From an uncultured Blautia sp. (GTDB lineage: Bacteria; Bacillota; Clostridia; Lachnospirales; Lachnospiraceae): a stretch of DNA of 25,865 bases. The DNA lies in contig URMH01000036.1 of the NCBI GenBank assembly GCA_900549015.1, forward strand, positions 1 through 25,865. Reading direction: 5' to 3'. Both the position numbers and the translations under genes were made by a program. Below the pieces are notes generated by a model that made no database searches, was not told the origin of the DNA, and saw only the letters and a program-made list of their open reading frames with translations. Shown here in pieces: positions 1 through 7,383 of the stretch; position 1 is the stretch's first letter, and every line of letters starts with the position of its first letter.

Positions 1-35
1 GTTATCAAGGTTTCTGTCATTTCGACAGCTCATTT

Positions 36-64
36 AGTTTATCACATCTTTTCGAGCTTGTCAA
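36..64 (-). promoter_or_regulatory. Strong leftward promoter P1 (probable rRNA operon promoter)
   Basis: On the minus strand a perfect -35 TTGACA (59-64) lies 17 bp from a -10 TAAACT (36-41), preceded by an extended -10 TGA. A/T-rich tracts resembling an UP element lie just upstream of the -35. Transcription leaves the window to the left. It is the most downstream of three near-identical promoters, an arrangement known for rRNA operons; the rRNA itself is not in the window, so the target is inferred. Confidence 0.75.
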
Positions 65-134
65 GAACTTTTTTCAAGTTTTTTCGAAGTTCTTTTTGAT
101 GTGTTGTTGTCGACTGTTCGCTGACGACTTGTTT

Positions 135-163
135 ACTTTATCATGTATTCAGTCATTTGTCAA
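135..163 (-). promoter_or_regulatory. Strong leftward promoter P2
   Basis: The minus strand shows -35 TTGACA (158-163), a 17-bp spacer and -10 TAAAGT (135-140), again with an extended TGA before the -10 and a poly-A tract upstream of the -35. It sits 99 bp upstream of P1 and points the same way. Confidence 0.72.
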
Positions 164-236
164 CTACTTTTTTTATTTTCTGAAAAATTTTTGATTTTTC
201 ATGTTTTCAGAAACAATTATTTCCGACAGCTCAATT

Positions 237-265
237 AGATTACCACAACAGGATACATCTGTCAA
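237..265 (-). promoter_or_regulatory. Strong leftward promoter P3
   Basis: The minus strand shows -35 TTGACA (260-265), a 17-bp spacer and -10 TAATCT (237-242) with an extended TGG. The sequence just downstream of its -10 (TTGAGCTGTCG) closely matches that after P1 (ATGAGCTGTCG), so the promoter unit looks duplicated. No fourth copy is seen further upstream. Confidence 0.7.
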
Positions 266-419
266 CAACTTTTTTCATTTTTTTCCAAATAAGCTTTCAT
301 AACGCGGAAGCAACGCTGCTTTCAGGTGTTCCTGCGTTTTTTTCCATTTCCGCTTACTTTTTCCTGTCCCAAATGCGCTTTTTTTCCTGAAAGCTTGATT
401 TCCGCCTACTTTTGGACTG

Positions 420-740
420 GATCTTATAGGATACTTTTTGACCTGCTAAGTTTTTCGCTTATTTTATCTACTTTCTTATAGGATAAATTGCTGCCTAGTC
501 CCTTTTTCGCTTATTTTGTCTTCTTTGTTTATAGGAGAAAATAAAACTTTCTCCTTTTCCAGCCTATTTCCTCTTCTTTTTTTGTAAGCTGTCATATAGC
601 TTTGTCCATTTCTATCCTACTTCTCTCTATATTTTATAAGCTGCAATCCAACTTTTCGCTTTCCTGCTTATTTCCTTTTCCAGCTTATAGACTGCGACAG
701 CACTTTCTCCTTTTTCTGTCACCGCAAAAAACTTGCTGTA
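420..740. repeat. Degenerate tandem repeat, unit about 51-54 bp, six copies
   Basis: The hexamer TTATAG or a close variant recurs at about 424, 477, 529, 583, 634 and 685, giving intervals of 51 to 54 bp. Most units also carry a central TTTTTCGCTTATTTT-like stretch. Read on the minus strand, the best units have a 17-codon period with YK as the recurring start, but stop codons interrupt most of them. The stretch 266-420 shows nothing I can name. Confidence 0.55.
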
Positions 741-974
741 TTTTCTTCTTTTATTCTCTGCAGATACCCGTATAAATACTTCATATAGATGAAGCGCAAG
801 TGAATGCCTCATACGTGAATACTCTATACTATATAAATAATCCCTATAAACGCTCCATATAGAACTCCCCCGCACTATCTAAATATCGCTGCTTCAAATC
901 ACCCTCGTCACTAAACGCAAAACCGGACAGGTATTTTCTACACTGTCATCGCAGAATCTCTTCCCCCATAAAGG

Positions 975-1054
975 AACAAAGCATCTCGCTTGCGAGATTC
1001 TCCGCCTGCGGCGGGTCGCTTTAGCGACATACTTCTTTCCCGCAGTCCTTTGTT
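975..1054. repeat. Triple-hairpin palindromic element (REP-like or structured RNA)
   Basis: Three hairpins follow each other almost without gaps. They are 983-998 (7-bp stem, TT loop), 1002-1014 (CCGCC/GGCGG, 3-nt loop) and 1015-1028 (GTCGCT/AGCGAC, TT loop). An outer pair AACAAAG (975-981) and CTTTGTT (1048-1054) can close around them. It lies 10 bp past the stop of the DUF4230 gene and is much more GC-rich than its surroundings. It could act as that gene's 3' structure, but no U-run follows. A dispersed REP-like repeat is equally possible. Confidence 0.55.
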
Positions 1055-1063
1055 TTTATCTTC

Positions 1064-1708
1064 TTATACTCTTTTTATATCAAATTTATAATCATCCGGA
1101 ACAGCATCTCGTAAAAGTCCTTTAATAAGCGCCTCTGCCTGCTCGTCTGCCATTTCCAGCACTCCCATGTTTTTTAATTCTTTTTCCGCAGCTTTTTCTG
1201 CTAATTCTATTGCTTTATTGCTGTCTTCTTTTTCATTCACATTAAGAAAAGAAAACTTCTCGTCAAAATACTTGATAGAAGAAGCCTTTACTTTTACGTC
1301 CAGCACTTCCGCTTTCGGAATGCTTAATCTGACAATCTTTTTCTTATCATCAACCTCTGCTTTTACATCTTTCATATTAATACCGGCTCTTGCAGTCGCT
1401 TTATATACCATTATAAAATCAGATTTATTAATAATAGGAATTCCGGTATCTTTATACTCAGTCATTCCGGTGTAATTTAATTTTGCGCTTGTCAGCTCAC
1501 TTGCTTTTTCCAGAAGCACATTTACATATTCGGAGTCCACTTCCGCCTTTCCATTATACAGCATAAAGCATCCGGCTATGAGACATAAAACCGCTGCTCC
1601 AACTGCTGCCAGAATCAGTTTTTTCTTTCCTCTTTCCAGTTTTTTTAATTTTTCAAAACACTGCATTATGTTTTTCTTCACTTTTTCTTCCTCCGTACTG
1701 TCTTTCAT
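1064..1708 (-). CDS. DUF4230 family membrane-anchored protein
   Basis: This 214-residue protein begins with a charged, Lys-rich cytoplasmic stretch. One membrane segment follows (about residues 30-53, KLILAAVGAAVLCLIAGCF), then a roughly 160-residue outside domain. That domain resembles DUF4230, with the typical NYTGMTEYKDTGIP and MVYKATARAGI stretches and a beta-rich core. The family's function is unknown. Its ATG lies three bases after the stop of a 32-residue membrane peptide (TAA GAA ATG), so the two are probably translationally coupled and share the promoter at 1890-1900. No enzymatic motif is visible. A triple hairpin follows the stop. Confidence 0.75.
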   Translation of the reverse strand: MKDSTEEEKVKKNIMQCFEKLKKLERGKKKLILAAVGAAVLCLIAGCFMLYNGKAEVDSEYVNVLLEKASELTSAKLNYTGMTEYKDTGIPIINKSDFIMVYKATARAGINMKDVKAEVDDKKKIVRLSIPKAEVLDVKVKASSIKYFDEKFSFLNVNEKEDSNKAIELAEKAAEKELKNMGVLEMADEQAEALIKGLLRDAVPDDYKFDIKRV

Positions 1709-1711
1709 TTC

Positions 1712-1810
1712 TTAAAAAATTGTAACTATAACTGCCCTGATAATCATCAAAATCCCGATACAAAGCAGTATCAGCCCGCCTGTCGCAAGCATTTTTTTCA
1801 TTTTGTCCAT
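1712..1810 (-). CDS. Small single-pass membrane peptide (32 aa)
   Basis: A short frame starts at an ATG with an ideal ribosome site (AGGAGG, about 7 bases upstream) and encodes 32 residues. These are a basic start (MDKMKKM) and one long hydrophobic segment (LATGGLILLCIGILMIIRA), then VIVTIF. It ends three bases before the DUF4230 start. The ribosome site and the coupling argue that it is real although very short. A five-codon frame (Met-Tyr-Ala-Glu-stop, 1829-1843) with its own GGAG lies just upstream and could be a leader. No function is recognised; a membrane partner of the DUF4230 protein is a guess. Confidence 0.6.
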   Translation of the reverse strand: MDKMKKMLATGGLILLCIGILMIIRAVIVTIF

Positions 1811-1871
1811 TTTCCGCCTCCTCTTCTGTTATTCCGCATACATTGTCTCCTGATAAATATAATGTACTTAA

Positions 1872-1913
1872 AATAAGTTCATTTTGTTCATTATAACACA
1901 AAACGAACTTATT
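1872..1913. promoter_or_regulatory. 16-bp inverted repeat operator over the divergent promoter
   Basis: Arms 1872-1887 and 1898-1913 are inverted repeats matching at 15 of 16 positions around a 10-bp centre. The centre holds the minus-strand -10 box TATAAT (1890-1895) with an extended TG (TGTTATAAT). The site lies between the divergent small membrane peptide/DUF4230 pair and the ribbon-helix-helix gene. The natural inference is an operator bound by that RHH protein, repressing both directions. Confidence 0.6.
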
Positions 1914-1964
1914 ATGTACTTATATCTACACTAAATTTATTTTTTATATGAAAAGGAAGTATCT

Positions 1965-2123
1965 ATGGAAAAAGATAAGCATTTAGGTCTTAGAATTGAT
2001 TCAGAAACCCACGGAAAATTAAAGCAGCTCTCTGAATTTGAGGGACGTTCCATCAATGGGGAAATTTTATATCTGATTCGCCAAGCCATCTCCAAACACG
2101 AGAAAGAGTTTGGAAAACTTTAA
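1965..2123 (+). CDS. Ribbon-helix-helix (Arc-type) DNA-binding protein, 52 aa
   Basis: The frame starts at ATG 1965 after a good ribosome site (AAAAGGAAG) and encodes 52 residues. The N-terminal strand (LGLRIDSETH), first helix (GKLKQLSEFEG), the turn RSINGEI and second helix (LYLIRQAISKHEKEF) form the Arc/MetJ ribbon-helix-helix fold. Such proteins bind palindromic operators as dimers and often act as autorepressors or antitoxins. It is the only plus-strand gene in this part of the window, divergent from the DUF4230 pair, with a 16-bp inverted repeat between them and a terminator just downstream. Its target is inferred from this layout. Confidence 0.75.
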   Translation: MEKDKHLGLRIDSETHGKLKQLSEFEGRSINGEILYLIRQAISKHEKEFGKL

Positions 2124-2142
2124 AGCACATTATTTTAAGCAT

Positions 2143-2185
2143 GCAGAAAAGCCGTTCCTGACACAGAGCCGCTTTTCTGCTTTTT
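2143..2185 (+). terminator. Rho-independent terminator of the RHH gene
   Basis: A perfect 10-bp stem (GCAGAAAAGC at 2143-2152, GCTTTTCTGC at 2171-2180) is followed directly by TTTTT. It starts 20 bp after the RHH stop codon. Confidence 0.75.
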
Positions 2186-2187
2186 CA

Positions 2188-2484
2188 TTATTCTATCCCA
2201 ACAAGCGTCAACACATCATTTTTATAGCTTGCAATTCCAACCGCTGCCCGTTTTGTATATTCTTGAGAAAAGCCACATTCATCGTCCAAGACCAGCAGAG
2301 CTTTTTCTTTATCCTCTATTACTCCCGTCACCTCCAGTGAATTTGCTTTCTGAAACTCTTCCACTGCAGCTTCTGTCTGATTACCGAACGCACCATCTGC
2401 TGTTCCTTCCGGAAACCCAAGCTGGATTAGTTTTTCCTGTCCTTTCTCTTTTTCATATCTAAAATCTGCTGTACATACGTTTTT
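2188..2484 (-). pseudogene. Peptidoglycan-binding-like domain, out of frame with MerR
   Basis: This open frame overlaps the 3' end of the MerR gene, in the -1 frame relative to it. It translates to about 90 residues containing LIQLGFPEGTADGAFGNQT and EAAVEEFQKANSLEVTGVI. That pattern (D/G-x-F-G-x-x-T then A-V-x-x-F-Q) fits the PG_binding_1 repeat. No usable start codon lies between the preceding stop (2485-2487) and the domain. It therefore looks like the detached C-terminal part of a MerR plus peptidoglycan-binding-like fusion, split by one indel near 2455-2480. A sequencing error or a true frameshift cannot be told apart here. Confidence 0.5.
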
Positions 2485-2828
2485 TCACATTTTTCTGGTT
2501 TAGAAGGCATCCCCCTGTTTTTTACCAGACTTATAAATTCCTTCTGCCCGCCCAGCTCTTCAATCTGCTGATTTATCTGCCGAATCTTCTGTTCCAGATA
2601 TTTTCCTTGATCTTCCTCTGTAAGCTGCAGCAGATACCGTATCTCCCTCAGCTTAAAATCCATTTCTTTATACACTAAAATCTGCCATATCCTTTCCAGA
2701 GCCTCCTCATCATACTGACGATGATTGTCCTTTGACCTTTTCGCAGACAACAGCCCTTGGTCATCATAATACTGCAGGGTGCGCCTGCTCACTCCTGTCA
2801 TTTTACTCACTTCGTTTACTTTCTTCAT
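2427..2828 (-). CDS. MerR family transcriptional regulator
   Basis: I choose the ATG at 2828 (MKKVNEVSKMTGV), giving 133 residues; an earlier start at 2858 adds ten residues unlike the family. The N-terminal winged helix is plain: VSKMTGVSRRTLQYYDDQGLL followed by the wing HRQYDEEALERI. A dimerisation coiled coil (about residues 75-105) and a GMPSKPE stretch follow. MerR proteins bend promoter DNA between -35 and -10 and usually sense a ligand through the C-terminal part. Here that part seems cut short, because a peptidoglycan-binding-like domain continues in the -1 frame. The stop lies in a run of Lys/Arg codons (MKKRKDRKN), typical of read-out in a wrong frame. Confidence 0.8.
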   Translation of the reverse strand: MKKVNEVSKMTGVSRRTLQYYDDQGLLSAKRSKDNHRQYDEEALERIWQILVYKEMDFKLREIRYLLQLTEEDQGKYLEQKIRQINQQIEELGGQKEFISLVKNRGMPSKPEKCEKTYVQQILDMKKRKDRKN

Positions 2829-2966
2829 TGCGGCCTTTACCTTTCCCCGTAAAACCATCGTAACCTATCACGCATGGGTTATAGCAATACCTTTTTACGG
2901 AAATACTGTTATTTGTTTCGTAAAAGCCTTTGTAAATTTCGCGAACAGGAAATTCCTGTTTCAATC

Positions 2967-2995
2967 AAAAAAAGCCTGCAGATTTCTCTGCAGAC
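2967..2995 (-). terminator. Terminator after radA
   Basis: On the minus strand a 7-bp stem CTGCAGA/TCTGCAG (2976-2982 and 2987-2993) closes a GAAA tetraloop and is followed by GCTTTTTTT. It lies 40 bp past the radA stop and ends the GntR-clpC-radA operon. Confidence 0.8.
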
Positions 2996-3031
2996 ATTCC
3001 TTTGCTTTTTTTAATATTAACTTTTATAATA

Positions 3032-4411
3032 TTATTTTTTTCTGATATACATAAGCGCGTCTTTTATCTGGGATACATACACCAGCTCGATTCCCTTCAC
3101 CTCTCCCACTGTGCTTTTACACACTTCCGGAAGGATCACTCTCTCAAATCCCAGCTTTCGCGCCTCCTGTACACGCTGTCCTGCCATGCTCACAGCACGC
3201 ACTTCTCCGGAAAGCCCCACTTCGCCAAATGCCATCGTATTATCCAGAATCACAATATCCTTATAGCTGGAAAAAATCGCAAGACAGATGCCAAGGTCAA
3301 GCGCGGGCTCTGTCATTTTCATTCCGCCCGCGATATTTACATACGCATCAAAAGAGGCAAGCTGCACTCCTGCCTTCCGCTCCAGAACAGCCATAAGAAG
3401 ATTCACTCTGTTAAAATCCGTTCCCACCGTCGTTCTTCTTGGAATTCCAAAATTACTCTGACATACAAGCGCCTGGATTTCCACAAGAATAGGACGTGTT
3501 CCTTCCATAGAGCAGGCAACTACAGAACCGGACGCATTTTCCGGGCGTCCGTCAAGAAGAAACTCTGAAGGATTTTTTACCTCCTCAAGCCCTGTATCGC
3601 GCATCTCGAACACACCGATCTCATTTGTGGAGCCGAAACGGTTTTTTACTGCCCGCAAAATCCGGTAAGAAGCGTGGCGGTCTCCCTCAAAATAAAGAAC
3701 CGTATCTACCATATGCTCCAGAACTCTCGGTCCTGCCACATTTCCCTCTTTCGTCACATGCCCCACAATAAAAATAGAAATCCCCAGACCTTTTGCAATC
3801 TGCATCAGGACGTTTGTGGATTCCCTCACCTGAGAAACACTTCCCGGTGCAGAGCTGATTTCTTCATCAAACATGGTCTGAATGGAGTCAATCACCGCAA
3901 CATCCGGTTTTTTCCGCTCCATCACTTCCCGGATAGTCTCGAGATTCGTCTCACATAAAAGCGTCAGATTTTCATTAAATTCTCCAATACGATTGGCTCG
4001 AAGTTTAATCTGGCGCAAAGACTCCTCACCTGAGATATAAAGCACGGAGGCATCCATATGTGCAAGATTTCTGCACACCTGTAAAAGAAGGGTGGATTTC
4101 CCGATACCGGGGTCTCCACCCACAAGAACAAGAGAGCCGGGGACAATTCCGCCCCCAAGCACTCTGTCAAGTTCTCCGATTCCGCTTGTGCGCCTTTCGT
4201 CTTCCTTCAGGCTTATATCCTTTAACACAACCGGCTCCGGTCTTTTATTTCCGGAAATCTTCCCTCCGGCTGCAGAAGAAGTCTTTTTCGGTGATACCGT
4301 CTCTTCTACAAAGGTATTCCATGCCCGACAGCCCGGACACTGTCCCATCCACTTGGCTGATTCATATCCGCACTCCTGGCAGAAATACACTGTTTTTTTG
4401 TTTTTCAGCAT
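3032..4411 (-). CDS. radA: DNA repair protein RadA
   Basis: RadA (Sms) is a RecA-like, DnaB-like ATPase that drives branch migration of recombination intermediates. This 459-residue copy has the usual length and domain order. An N-terminal zinc finger has C11, C14, C25 and C28. The RecA-like core has Walker A GGDPGIGKST (98-107), Walker B VAVIDSIQT (171-179) and the RadA signature KNRFG (256-260). The C-terminal Lon-protease-like domain lacks proteolytic activity in this family. The ATG overlaps the stop of the upstream 137-residue gene by seven bases (ATGCTGA), so translation is likely coupled. Placement after clpC is common in Firmicutes. Confidence 0.97.
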   Translation of the reverse strand: MLKNKKTVYFCQECGYESAKWMGQCPGCRAWNTFVEETVSPKKTSSAAGGKISGNKRPEPVVLKDISLKEDERRTSGIGELDRVLGGGIVPGSLVLVGGDPGIGKSTLLLQVCRNLAHMDASVLYISGEESLRQIKLRANRIGEFNENLTLLCETNLETIREVMERKKPDVAVIDSIQTMFDEEISSAPGSVSQVRESTNVLMQIAKGLGISIFIVGHVTKEGNVAGPRVLEHMVDTVLYFEGDRHASYRILRAVKNRFGSTNEIGVFEMRDTGLEEVKNPSEFLLDGRPENASGSVVACSMEGTRPILVEIQALVCQSNFGIPRRTTVGTDFNRVNLLMAVLERKAGVQLASFDAYVNIAGGMKMTEPALDLGICLAIFSSYKDIVILDNTMAFGEVGLSGEVRAVSMAGQRVQEARKLGFERVILPEVCKSTVGEVKGIELVYVSQIKDALMYIRKK

Positions 4412-4818
4412 TTTACAATTCTTACTTCCACATCTGCGCAGTTTCCAAGTTCCACACTGAAGGACAGTTTTCCGCCGAGATTTGTTTTCATGGTACCTGT
4501 ACTCATATCGTTAATAAACACTTCATACTCGGTATCTGCTTCCAGTTCTACTGTAATCTGTGCGTCTTCTGTTCCCTCTACTGCAAATTCCATTTTGCTT
4601 CCGTCCTGTTTCAGATGAAAAACAGCAGTTCCCGGTACAGACTCATATACAAACATTCCGTTTCTCTCTAACTTTGTAATTTCTTTGAATGTTTTTACCT
4701 TGTATACGTCTCCCTGGTACTGATAATCAGATAATTTTGATTTCTGTCCCAGTTCATAGTCTCCAAAACTGATGGTTCCGTTTTCTTCTGTACGAATCAG
4801 TTCTTTAATCACTGCCAT
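4405..4818 (-). CDS. Conserved hypothetical protein (137 aa) upstream of radA
   Basis: The 137-residue protein starts at an ATG with a good ribosome site (GGGAGGACATAAG). It opens with AVIKELIRTEENGTISFGDYEL and looks wholly beta-stranded and soluble: no signal peptide, no membrane segment, alternating charged and hydrophobic residues. I recall similar Lachnospiraceae proteins carrying the database name endosialidase, but no glycosidase motif is visible and I would not use that as a function. The stop overlaps the radA start, and a promoter-like TATAAT lies about 60 bp upstream. Function unknown. Confidence 0.7.
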   Translation of the reverse strand: MAVIKELIRTEENGTISFGDYELGQKSKLSDYQYQGDVYKVKTFKEITKLERNGMFVYESVPGTAVFHLKQDGSKMEFAVEGTEDAQITVELEADTEYEVFINDMSTGTMKTNLGGKLSFSVELGNCADVEVRIVKC

Positions 4819-4877
4819 ATCTTATGTCCTCCCACGGCTCATTTGTTTTATTTACGCGACATCTTTCGCTTAAATCT

Positions 4878-4907
4878 ATTATATAATAAATCTCTTTTCT
4901 TTACCAG
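4878..4907 (-). promoter_or_regulatory. Internal promoter for the 137-aa gene and radA
   Basis: In the 114-bp gap after clpC the minus strand carries a perfect TATAAT (4878-4883) inside an A/T-rich run. The matching -35 is poor (CTGGTA about 18 bp upstream). It would allow radA to be transcribed apart from clpC. Confidence 0.45.
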
Positions 4908-4932
4908 TCTCTCATAAAAATTTCATGTCTTT

Positions 4933-7383
4933 TTAACTTTCTGATAATTTCTCCTGTTTTACATGAAAACAGAGTTTTTTATTTTTCTGCTGGACCTGTA
5001 CTATATCGCCTCTCTTAATTTTTCCTTCCAGAATCTCGTTTGCAAGAGCGTCCTCAATCTGATTCTGAATGGCTCTTCTTAACGGTCTTGCGCCGTATTT
5101 GCTGTCAAAACCGGATTCTGCCAGATGTTCTTTTGCTGAGTTTGTGACTTTTAAGGTGATTTCCATTTGTTCCCTGCACCGTTTTTCCAAAGTGGCAAGA
5201 AGAATATTTACGATTTTCTTAATATGCTCCTTATTAAGAGTATGGAAAACCATAATTTCATCGATTCTGTTTAAAAATTCCGGTTTAAACAGCCTTCTGA
5301 CTTCTTCCATCACCCCTGCTCTCATTCTCTCATAATCCCGTTTTTCGTCAGTACCGGAGACAAATCCGAGACGCTTCGGCTCTATGATCGCCTGTGCCCC
5401 TGCATTTGAAGTCATAATGATGATCGTCTGTTTAAAATCTATCTTTCTTCCCTGAGCGTCTGTGATATGTCCGTCGTCCAGTACCTGAAGAAGGATATTA
5501 AATACGTCCGGGTGAGCTTTTTCGATCTCATCAAACAGAATGACGCTGTACGGGTTGCGGCGCACCTTCTCACTGAGCTGTCCTCCTTCCTCATACCCTA
5601 CATATCCCGGAGGAGAACCGATCATTTTGGAAACGCTGTGCTTCTCCATATATTCCGACATATCTACCCGGATCATCGCCTGCTCGCTTCCAAATACCGT
5701 CTCTGCCAGAGCTTTGGACAGCTCTGTTTTTCCAACGCCTGTAGGTCCCAGGAATAAAAAGGAGCCGATTGGACGATTGGGATCTTTTAAGCCGACTCTG
5801 CCCCGTTTTACAGCCTGAGAAACCGCCTTTACAGCCTCGTCCTGTCCGATCACACGCTTATGGAGCTCTTTTTCCAGATTGGCAAGGCGCTTTGTCTCTC
5901 CTTCTGTCAGACGCTGTACCGGAATTTTCGTCCAGTCTGACACAATTTCCGCAACGGAAGCTTCCGTCACTGCTGCCCCGCTCCTTTTTGCTCTCCTTTT
6001 TTCTTTCTGCCGAAGCTTCTCTATCTGCTGTTCCACTTCTTCCTGGCGCTTCTGCGCCGCCTTTGCCCTTAAAAGATCCGCCGTTTTTAATGCCTCTTCT
6101 TTTTCCCCGGAAAGGCTCTTTAATTCCAGTTCAAACTGTTCCAGTTCCGGCATCTTCCTGTATCCGCAAAGCTGTACCTTGGAAGCTGCCTCGTCGATAA
6201 TATCAATCGCTTTGTCCGGAAGAAAACGGTCGTTAATATACCGCACGGACATTTTCACAGCAGCTTCCAATGCCTCGTCCTGAATCTCCACCTTGTGATG
6301 GCGTTCATAATAGGGACGGAGTCCTTTTAAAATCTCAAGCGTTTCCTCTTCTGTAGGCTCCTCCACTGTAATCGGCTGAAACCTTCTCTCAAGCGCCGCA
6401 TCTTTTTCAATGTACTTTCTGTATTCTTCCAGAGTCGTAGCACCGATAAGCTGAATCTCTCCTCTGGACAGAGAAGGTTTTAAAATGTTGGAGGCATCAA
6501 GAGCCCCTTCTGCTCCGCCTGCGCCGATGATGGTATGAAGCTCATCGATAAAGAGCAGGATCCCTCTGTTTTCTTTCACCTCGTTTAATACATTTCGGAT
6601 ACGTTCTTCAAATTCTCCTCTGTATTTACTTCCTGCCACCATAGAAGAAAGATCCAGAACAACGACTCTTTTATTTTTTACAGTATCCGGGACAAGATCT
6701 GCCACGATTCTCTGTGCAAGCCCTTCTGCGATTGCCGTTTTTCCAACACCCGGCTCTCCTACAAGACAGGGATTATTTTTCGTTCTTCTGCTTAAAATCT
6801 GTATCAGGCGGGTAATCTCCTTTTCTCTTCCGATCACAGGGTCCAGTTTGCCTTCCACTGCAAGTGCAGTAAGATCCCTGCTGTACTGGTCAAGAGTAGG
6901 CGTTGTGGCGCTCTTTGCCTTTTCTGCCTGAAGTTCCTCTGAAAAACTCTCTCCTTCTTTTCCCATTGCCGAAAGAACTGCGCTGTAAAGCTTCTGCACA
7001 TTAATCCCCATTGTATGCAGAAGTCTTGTTGCCACGCAGTCTGTCTCTTTCAGCATTACAAGAAGAAGATGCTCTGTTCCTGCTTTTTCTTCGCATTCCT
7101 GAACAGCCTCTTCCATAATTTTTCTTGCCCTCGGACTGTATTCCGGTTTTTCTTTTTTCGATGCTCCCATGTCAATAGGCGCAACAAATTTATCTATCAT
7201 TTTGCAGAGTCTGTCCTCTTCTGCGGCAAACTCCTCCAGGATCAGACCGGCTGTTCCCTCTTTTTCTCTCATTAAACCGAGAAGCATATGTTCTGTCCCA
7301 ATATAGCTGTGACCATAGGTTCTGGCTGCCTTTTCTGCAAGAGACAGCGCGTTTAATGCCTGCTTTGTAAATTTTTCCTTCAT
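4933..7383 (-). CDS. clpC: ClpC-type AAA+ unfoldase (ATP-dependent Clp protease ATP-binding subunit)
   Basis: The hexameric AAA+ unfoldase feeds damaged or regulatory proteins into ClpP. The 816-residue sequence has an N-terminal Clp_N double repeat (about 1-145). AAA module 1 has Walker A GEPGVGKTA (209-217) and Walker B ILLFIDE. A charged coiled M-domain runs from about 410 to 470. AAA module 2 has Walker A GPTGVGKTE (546-554) and VILFDEIEKAHPD. The end is a D2-small domain (YGARPLRRAIQ). The ClpP-docking loop appears as LGF. The ATG overlaps the GntR stop (ATGA) with AGGAGG in front. Unlike Bacillus, no ctsR-mcsA-mcsB genes precede it; a GntR-type regulator does. Confidence 0.95.
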   Translation of the reverse strand: MKEKFTKQALNALSLAEKAARTYGHSYIGTEHMLLGLMREKEGTAGLILEEFAAEEDRLCKMIDKFVAPIDMGASKKEKPEYSPRARKIMEEAVQECEEKAGTEHLLLVMLKETDCVATRLLHTMGINVQKLYSAVLSAMGKEGESFSEELQAEKAKSATTPTLDQYSRDLTALAVEGKLDPVIGREKEITRLIQILSRRTKNNPCLVGEPGVGKTAIAEGLAQRIVADLVPDTVKNKRVVVLDLSSMVAGSKYRGEFEERIRNVLNEVKENRGILLFIDELHTIIGAGGAEGALDASNILKPSLSRGEIQLIGATTLEEYRKYIEKDAALERRFQPITVEEPTEEETLEILKGLRPYYERHHKVEIQDEALEAAVKMSVRYINDRFLPDKAIDIIDEAASKVQLCGYRKMPELEQFELELKSLSGEKEEALKTADLLRAKAAQKRQEEVEQQIEKLRQKEKRRAKRSGAAVTEASVAEIVSDWTKIPVQRLTEGETKRLANLEKELHKRVIGQDEAVKAVSQAVKRGRVGLKDPNRPIGSFLFLGPTGVGKTELSKALAETVFGSEQAMIRVDMSEYMEKHSVSKMIGSPPGYVGYEEGGQLSEKVRRNPYSVILFDEIEKAHPDVFNILLQVLDDGHITDAQGRKIDFKQTIIIMTSNAGAQAIIEPKRLGFVSGTDEKRDYERMRAGVMEEVRRLFKPEFLNRIDEIMVFHTLNKEHIKKIVNILLATLEKRCREQMEITLKVTNSAKEHLAESGFDSKYGARPLRRAIQNQIEDALANEILEGKIKRGDIVQVQQKNKKLCFHVKQEKLSES

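Noticed and set aside
627..875. 82-codon minus-strand frame beginning with GTG
   Set aside because: There is no ribosome site, and its 3' part lies inside the degenerate tandem repeat. It is more likely chance or a relic than a gene.
1653..1901. 82-codon minus-strand frame across the DUF4230 start
   Set aside because: It begins inside the -10 promoter box and overlaps two better-supported frames (the 32-residue peptide and DUF4230). It has no ribosome site.
2427..2484. Programmed -1 frameshift joining MerR to the PG-binding-like domain
   Set aside because: The site has only five A residues (ATG AAA AAG) and not the A AAA AAG heptamer, and no clear downstream stem is seen. A plain indel is simpler.
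3002..3568. 188-codon plus-strand frame opposite radA
   Set aside because: It is a shadow of the radA coding strand; the composition and lack of a ribosome site show no independent gene.
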